This document shows positions 59,866 to 64,000 of a stretch of DNA of 64,000 nt, one piece after another; the first letter of the stretch is position 1, and every line of letters starts with the position of its first letter. Position numbers and translations under genes: made by a program. Origin of the DNA: Lentzea aerocolonigenes (GTDB lineage: Bacteria; Actinomycetota; Actinomycetes; Mycobacteriales; Pseudonocardiaceae); contig NZ_BBOJ01000019.1 in the NCBI RefSeq assembly GCF_000974445.1, positions 124,001 to 188,000 on the forward strand, given 5' to 3'. Under the pieces are notes generated by a model. That model saw nothing but the letters and a program-made list of their open reading frames with translations, had not been told where the DNA came from and searched no databases.

Positions 59866-60653
59866 GACGCCGCCTCGGAAGCCAGGTGGTGGGTCTGCTC
59901 CTCGCAGGCACCCGCGCCGACGACCAGGATCTGGTCGCGCACCCGCACGACCTCGACCGGCGTTCGGTACAGCTCGGACAGCGTGCGGGAGTTCATGACC
60001 TCGTCCGGGGTGCCGACGCGGAACCTGCCGCCGACCAGGTAGAGGACGCGGTCCACGAGCGGCAGCACCGGGTTCAGCTCGTGCGTGACGAACAGGACCG
60101 CGGTGCCGGCTTCGCGGCGGCGCTTGTCGATCAGTTCGGAGACCACGCGCTGGTTCGCGAGGTCGAGCGACAGCAGGGGTTCGTCGCAGAGCATCACCGT
60201 CGGGTCGCCGACGAGCGCCTGCGCGACGCGCAGCCGTTGCTGCTCACCACCGGACAGCAGACCGATCGGCTCGTCCGCGTACCGGGTGGCGCCGACGGAC
60301 TCGATGGCCGCGTCGACGCGGATCCTGCGCTCACGGCGGTGACGCAGGCCGAGGCCCCAGCGGGCGCCGTCGAGGCCGAGACCGACGAGATCCCGGCCGC
60401 GCAACGTCATGGACTGGTCGAGCGCTCGCTGCTGCGGGATGTACCCGACGGCCTGGTTGCCGCCGGCGACGGTCACCGTGCCCGACGACAGCGGCTGCAA
60501 CCCCAGCAGCACCCGCATCAGGCTGGTCTTGCCGGACCCGTTCGGGCCCAGGACCGCGAGGAACTCACCGGGCTCGACGTCGAGGTCGAGCCCGTCCCAC
60601 AACACCCTGTCCCCGTAGGACAGGCGTGCCCCGCGCAGCGAGATCGCGGTCAT
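59862..60653 (-). CDS. znuC: zinc/manganese ABC transporter ATPase (ZnuC type)
   Basis: 263 aa. Walker A LGPNGSGKTSLMRVLLG, Q-loop GYIPQQRALD, signature LLSGGEQQRLRVAQAL, Walker B VMLCDEPLLSLDL and H-loop VLFVTHELNP. Coupled by 4-bp overlaps to both znuA and znuB. It energises metal import. Confidence 0.9.
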   Translation of the reverse strand: MTAISLRGARLSYGDRVLWDGLDLDVEPGEFLAVLGPNGSGKTSLMRVLLGLQPLSSGTVTVAGGNQAVGYIPQQRALDQSMTLRGRDLVGLGLDGARWGLGLRHRRERRIRVDAAIESVGATRYADEPIGLLSGGEQQRLRVAQALVGDPTVMLCDEPLLSLDLANQRVVSELIDKRRREAGTAVLFVTHELNPVLPLVDRVLYLVGGRFRVGTPDEVMNSRTLSELYRTPVEVVRVRDQILVVGAGACEEQTHHLASEAAS

Positions 60654-61564
60654 GCCTTGAGCGCCTGCGCGAGCGCGTCCACCTGCTTGCTCATCCAGTC
60701 AAGGTAGCCGGTCACACCCGCGGGCAGCGTCTCGGTGACCTGAACGACCGGCACGCCCGCCGTCTTGGCCTTCTCGACGACCTGCTTCGTGACCTGGTTC
60801 TCGGTCTGGGTGTTCTCCACCAGCACGTTGATCTGCTTGCCCTCGACCAGCTTGTTCATCTCCGCGAGCGCGGCGGCCGGCACGTCCGACTCCTCCTCGA
60901 TCGCCTTGCTGAACGCCTCGGGCGTGACGTCCTCGGCACCGGTCTCGTCGAGCAGGTAGTGCGCGATGGGCTCGGTCGCGGCGACCTTCTTGCCCTTGCC
61001 GATGCCGTCGACCTTCTTCTCGAGCTCCTCGAGCTTCGCGCTGAAGTCCGCGGTGTTCTTCTCGAACGTCGTCTTCCTGTCCGGCGCGATGGCACCGAGC
61101 TCGTTCGCGGCCGCCTCGGCCACCGCGCGCACGGTGTGCAGGTCGTACCAGACGTGCTCGTTCACGCTGTGGTCGTGGCCGTCGGCGTCCGGCGTCCCGG
61201 TCTGCGGCTTGGAGTGGTCGTCGCGCAGCGGGAACGCCTCGACCTTCTTGGTGGCGTCGCTGGTGATCAGCTTGGCGAAGAAGTCGTCGTAGCCGCCGCC
61301 GTTGAAGACGACCAGCTTGGCGTCCTTGACCAGCGCGGCGTCGGCCGGCTTGCTCTCGTACGAGTGCGGGTCGGCGCTCGGGTCGTCCAGCAGCGCCTTG
61401 ACCTCGACGGCGTCGCCACCGACGGCCTGGACCACGCTGCCCCACACGTTCGTGGAGGTCACGACCTTGATCTTTCCGCTGTCCGAAGCAGGGGTGGCCG
61501 TACCGCACGCGGCCAGGCTCACGACGGCGAGTGCGCCGACCAGAGCGTTGCGGAGAGTCATCAC
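60650..61564 (-). CDS. znuA: zinc-binding lipoprotein of ABC transporter (ZnuA type)
   Basis: 304 aa (ATG 61564 or 61561). Lipobox SLAAC. Cluster A-I fold: VVTSTNVWGSVVQAVGG, ADPHSYESKPADAALV (metal His), VVFNGGGYDDFF, a short His/Asp-rich loop DADGHDHSVNEHVWYDLHT and ATEPIAHYLL. The His-rich loop favours zinc. First gene of znuABC, with a candidate Zur site just upstream (61585-61599). Confidence 0.9.
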   Translation of the reverse strand: MMTLRNALVGALAVVSLAACGTATPASDSGKIKVVTSTNVWGSVVQAVGGDAVEVKALLDDPSADPHSYESKPADAALVKDAKLVVFNGGGYDDFFAKLITSDATKKVEAFPLRDDHSKPQTGTPDADGHDHSVNEHVWYDLHTVRAVAEAAANELGAIAPDRKTTFEKNTADFSAKLEELEKKVDGIGKGKKVAATEPIAHYLLDETGAEDVTPEAFSKAIEEESDVPAAALAEMNKLVEGKQINVLVENTQTENQVTKQVVEKAKTAGVPVVQVTETLPAGVTGYLDWMSKQVDALAQALKA

Positions 61565-61584
61565 GCCGTCCCTCGATCAGGTAA

Positions 61585-61599
61585 TGGAAACCGTTGTCG
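61585..61599 (-). promoter_or_regulatory. candidate Zur box upstream of znuA
   Basis: TGGAAACCGTTGTCG (plus strand) is partly palindromic and resembles the actinobacterial TGAAAATGATTTTCA-type Zur site at 9 of 15 positions. It sits 21-35 bp before the znuA start. Confidence 0.4.
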
Positions 61600-61619
61600 A
61601 GTTCAGTTTACGACACGAA

Positions 61620-61649
61620 AAAGCCCCCGGCGGTCACGCCGGGGGCTTT
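61620..61649. terminator. intrinsic terminator between msiK and znuA
   Basis: Perfect 13-bp stem AAAGCCCCCGGCG / CGCCGGGGGCTTT with GTCA loop. It ends the msiK transcript on the minus strand before znuA and has A/T runs on both sides. Confidence 0.9.
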
Positions 61650-61659
61650 CAGGTGTGAC

Positions 61660-62754
61660 TCACGCCTCCAGGCGCTCGCCCGATTCGGGGTGGAACAGGT
61701 GGATCTCGCTGTGGTCGCGCACGGCGACCTTGACGTGCTGACCCAGGGTCGGCGGCGTGCGGCCGTCGACGCGGACCACGAAGCGCTGCGACGAGTCGCC
61801 GATCTTCACGGCGCCGTGCACGAGCGCGTCGGCACCGAGCTCCTCGACCAGCTCGACGGTCATCTCCATGCCCTCTTCACCCGACGGCACGATGCCGAGC
61901 GCCTCGGGCCGGATGCCGAAGGTGACCTCGTCCAGACCGCCGGCGGCGTCGAGCGCGGCACGGGAGAGCGGCACGATGACGCCGTCGAGCTTCGCACCCT
62001 CCGACGTGATCGGCACGGTCTTGAGGTTCATGGCCGGCGAGCCGATGAAGCCCGCGACGAACGCGTTGGCCGGGCGGTCGTACAGCGCGCGAGGCGTGTC
62101 GCACTGCTGCAGCAGACCGTCCTTGAGCACCGCGACGCGGTGGCCCATCGTCATGGCCTCGACCTGGTCGTGCGTGACGTAGATCGTCGTGGTGCCCAGG
62201 CGCTGCTGGAGGGCCGCGATGTTCGCACGGGTCTCGACGCGCAGCTTGGCGTCCAGGTTGGACAGCGGCTCGTCCATGAGGAACACGGAGGGCTCACGCA
62301 CGATGGCGCGACCCATCGCGACACGCTGCCGCTGACCACCGGACAGCGCCTTCGGCTTGCGCTCCAGGTACTTGGTGAGGTCGAGCATCTTGGCGGCCTC
62401 TTCGACCTTCGCCTTGATCTCGGTCTTCGGCACACCGCGGAGCTTGAGCGCGAAGCCCATGTTCTCCGCGACCGTCATGTGCGGGTAGAGCGCGTACGAC
62501 TGGAACACCATGGCGATGTCCCGGCCCTTCGGCGGCACGTTCGTGACGTCCTTGCCACCGATGTGGATGGCGCCCTCGTCGACGTCCTCGAGGCCCGCGA
62601 GCATGCGCAGCGCGGTCGACTTGCCGGAACCGGACGGACCGACCAGCACCAGGAACTCGCCGTCGCTGACCTCAAGGGACAGCTCGTCGACCGCGCGGAC
62701 CGGCGGGTTGCCGGAGAAGACCCGCGACGCCTTGACGTAGGACACCTCAGCCAT
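61660..62754 (-). CDS. msiK: multiple-sugar ABC transporter ATPase (MsiK/UgpC type)
   Basis: 364 aa from ATG 62754 (GTG 62763 possible). Walker A GPSGSGKSTALRML, Q-loop MVFQSYALYPHMTV, signature LSGGQRQRVAMGRA, Walker B VFLMDEPLSNLDAKLR, H-loop IYVTHDQVEA and a C-terminal TOBE domain with FGIRPEALGI. MsiK serves many sugar importers that lack their own ATPase; the csn-type transporter at 13023-16225 is one such. Three palindromes of the LacI-operator type lie upstream. Confidence 0.93.
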   Translation of the reverse strand: MAEVSYVKASRVFSGNPPVRAVDELSLEVSDGEFLVLVGPSGSGKSTALRMLAGLEDVDEGAIHIGGKDVTNVPPKGRDIAMVFQSYALYPHMTVAENMGFALKLRGVPKTEIKAKVEEAAKMLDLTKYLERKPKALSGGQRQRVAMGRAIVREPSVFLMDEPLSNLDAKLRVETRANIAALQQRLGTTTIYVTHDQVEAMTMGHRVAVLKDGLLQQCDTPRALYDRPANAFVAGFIGSPAMNLKTVPITSEGAKLDGVIVPLSRAALDAAGGLDEVTFGIRPEALGIVPSGEEGMEMTVELVEELGADALVHGAVKIGDSSQRFVVRVDGRTPPTLGQHVKVAVRDHSEIHLFHPESGERLEA

Positions 62755-62797
62755 GTGACGCACCTTTCACCTTGTCTGGGCGCGACGTTAGGGATTG

Positions 62798-62809
62798 CAA
62801 GCGCTTACG
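62798..62809. promoter_or_regulatory. LacI-type operator 1 upstream of msiK
   Basis: CAAGCGCTTACG, imperfect copy of the AAGCGCTT-centred palindrome; closest to the msiK start. Confidence 0.6.
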
Positions 62810-62816
62810 GGAACAG

Positions 62817-62832
62817 ACGTAAGCGCTTACGT
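62817..62832. promoter_or_regulatory. LacI-type operator 2 upstream of msiK
   Basis: ACGTAAGCGCTTACGT, perfect 16-bp palindrome with the GCGC centre typical of LacI/GalR-family operators, 22 bp from operator 1 centre to centre. Confidence 0.75.
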
Positions 62833-62845
62833 TCCAGGGTTGGCG

Positions 62846-62863
62846 AACGTAAGCGCTTACGTT
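62846..62863. promoter_or_regulatory. LacI-type operator 3 upstream of msiK
   Basis: AACGTAAGCGCTTACGTT, perfect 18-bp palindrome, 30 bp from operator 2 centre to centre and directly adjoining the stop codon of the upstream gene. Confidence 0.75.
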
Positions 62864-63622
62864 TCAGAAGGCTCCGGCGTTGCGGGCAGCCCAGTCGGCG
62901 AACCGGGTGGCTGGCCGGCCGGTCACCTGTTCCACGTGCGGGCTGACCTGCTGCTCCTCTGCCGTCGGCGATCCCAGGATGGTCAGCGTCCCCTCCACCA
63001 CGGGCGGTGGCATGAACTGCGACATCTGCGCCCGAGCCTCCTCGACGGACTGCTCGGCGAACGGCAACGACAGCGCCTTCGCCCGTTCCCGCGGAGTCAT
63101 CGCCTCCGGCCCGGTCAGCACGTACGTCCGCCCCTCGTGACCGCCCTGCAAAGCCGCGGCGGCAACGGCAGCGATGTCCACCGGGTCGACGAACGGCAGC
63201 GCCACGTCCGCGAACGGCGCCGCGGCCATCCCGCCGGCCCACGCGTAGGCGTTGGTGAAGAACCCGCTCGGCCGCAGGATCGTCCACTCCAGACTCGACT
63301 GCCGCACGGCCTCCTCGAACGACGCCAACCGCGAGTGCGGCACCATGCCCGGCCGCGTCCCTGCCCCCTGCGACGACAACAGCACCACGCCCCGCACCCC
63401 GCCGGCCTTGGCCACGTCCAGCAGTCCGGCGATGTCGGTGTCCGGCCCGAGCAGCTCACCGCCGAACAAGAGGAACAGCGCCTCGGCACCGTCGACGACA
63501 GGTTCGAGCGTCTCCGGCCGGGCGAGATCCACCTGCGGACGCGACACCCCGAGAGCCTTGTCCCCCAACAGCTCCATCAGCGGGCGTCCCACGTTGCCGG
63601 TAGCCCCAGTCACCACGATCAC
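62864..63622 (-). CDS. NmrA-like NAD(P)-binding protein
   Basis: 252 aa. Atypical SDR: TGATGNVGRPLMELL cofactor motif, ALFLLFGGELLGPD, VVLLSSQGAG, LEWTILRPSGFFTNAYAW. No catalytic Tyr-x-x-x-Lys, so a redox sensor or quinone reductase like QorB/NmrA is likely. Divergent from an HxlR regulator, the usual pairing for this family, with candidate palindromes between them. Confidence 0.85.
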   Translation of the reverse strand: MIVVTGATGNVGRPLMELLGDKALGVSRPQVDLARPETLEPVVDGAEALFLLFGGELLGPDTDIAGLLDVAKAGGVRGVVLLSSQGAGTRPGMVPHSRLASFEEAVRQSSLEWTILRPSGFFTNAYAWAGGMAAAPFADVALPFVDPVDIAAVAAAALQGGHEGRTYVLTGPEAMTPRERAKALSLPFAEQSVEEARAQMSQFMPPPVVEGTLTILGSPTAEEQQVSPHVEQVTGRPATRFADWAARNAGAF

Positions 63623-63663
63623 GAGCTTCTCCTCAGCCGTTGATTCGGTATCGCGAGGAAAGC

Positions 63664-63691
63664 TAACATCGTGAAGTTAGTAGGTACCTAG
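63664..63691. promoter_or_regulatory. candidate HxlR operator region
   Basis: Inverted repeat CTAAC-N8-GTTAG (63664-63681) immediately followed by the palindrome TAGGTACCTA (63682-63691), in the 86-bp gap between the divergent NmrA-like and HxlR genes. Confidence 0.5.
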
Positions 63692-63708
63692 AGGAAAGTG
63701 ACTACCCG

Positions 63709-64000
63709 TGGAGCCCGTACCGGAGCTGGCCTGCCCGATCGCGCCCGTCGTCGACCTCGTCTTCAGTCGCTGGACGACACCGATCCTGTGGACGCTGAAC
63801 CAGTACGGCCGCCAGCGGTTCGTCGAGCTGGAGCGGCGGATCGGCACGATCACGCCGAAGGTGCTGACGCAGCGGCTGCGGCAGCTGGAGCGCGACGGCC
63901 TGGTCACCAGGACCTACCACCCGGAGGTTCCTCCGCGGGTGGAGTACGAGATCAGCGAGCTGGGGCGCAGTCTCGCGCCGATCTTCCACAACCTCGCCGA
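63709..64000 (+). CDS. HxlR-family transcriptional regulator, 3' end outside window
   Basis: 97 codons visible from GTG 63709 (GAGGAAAG upstream). HxlR winged helix: LACPIAPVVDLVFSRWTTPI with the N-terminal sensing Cys, then FVELERRIGTITPKVLTQRL recognition region and RVEYEISELGRSL. HxlR proteins sense electrophiles or oxidants through that Cys and control a divergent reductase gene, here the NmrA-like gene. Confidence 0.9.

Noticed and set aside
1..64000. CRISPR arrays, rRNA genes, integrases, transposases
   Set aside because: None seen; the tandem hairpins and 51-bp repeats lack regular spacer structure.

Overview
The window is high-GC DNA with actinobacterial features throughout: GTG and TTG starts, ATGA/GTGA overlaps, an XRE-DUF397 pair, a DUF3558 lipoprotein, an AfsR/SARP regulator, and the order radA - lpqE-like - carD - ispD - ispF - cysS - rlmB, which is the gene order around carD in Mycobacterium tuberculosis. 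The mix of families points to a Pseudonocardiales (Lentzea/Saccharothrix-type) chromosome. This placement is inference from gene content; no rRNA is present.

Region 1 (1-2822) is the end of a specialised-metabolite locus: an aldolase (5' end outside the window), a dehydroquinate-synthase-II-like protein and an AMP-forming ligase. The first two match the GriI/GriH pair that makes 3-amino-4-hydroxybenzoate. Region 2 (2829-9403) holds a convergent, lower-GC ATPase + HNH nuclease pair of the Septu (PtuAB) type, then a SWIM-SNF2 helicase and a divergent unknown gene. Region 3 (9406-11684) has an XRE-DUF397-lipoprotein operon and a DUF3159 membrane protein with a palindromic operator.

Region 4 (11748-18721) is a complete csnR-K-type operon (ROK repressor, binding protein, two permeases, GH4 enzyme, sugar kinase) for aminosugar oligosaccharides. 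It lacks its own ATPase; a MsiK-type ATPase lies at 61660-62754. Its 3' end carries three consecutive hairpins with a shared 16-nt loop and covarying stems, followed by a strong terminator. This is the most unusual structure in the window.

Region 5 (18814-38762) is accessory or mixed: a large secreted DUF4082 protein, a short-chain dehydrogenase, an SGNH hydrolase, an AfsR-like regulator divergent from an ADP-ribosylglycohydrolase, an NCS1 permease, a flavinylated redox operon (ferric-reductase-like protein, FMN-binding protein, ApbE) divergent from a two-component system, an aldo/keto reductase and a beta-helix-like membrane protein. Region 6 (38826-44585) has tRNA-Thr(UGU), a ThrE-type exporter, OtsA and an OtsB-GH15 fusion.

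Region 7 (44683-55167) is the core radA-carD-isoprenoid-cysS-rlmB block. It carries decayed tandem copies of the radA 3' end next to a duplicated unknown gene, and a TIR-domain gene inserted between ispF and cysS. Region 8 (55168-64000) contains an MFS transporter, a membrane diguanylate cyclase, a 150-bp nested inverted repeat, a znuABC zinc importer with a candidate Zur box, msiK with three LacI-type palindromes upstream, and an NmrA-like/HxlR divergent pair cut by the window end.

Two hairpin repeat families stand out from the genes: four 51-bp elements (29207, 35896, 35960, 44593) at gene 3' ends, and the 58708-58857 nested inverted repeat.
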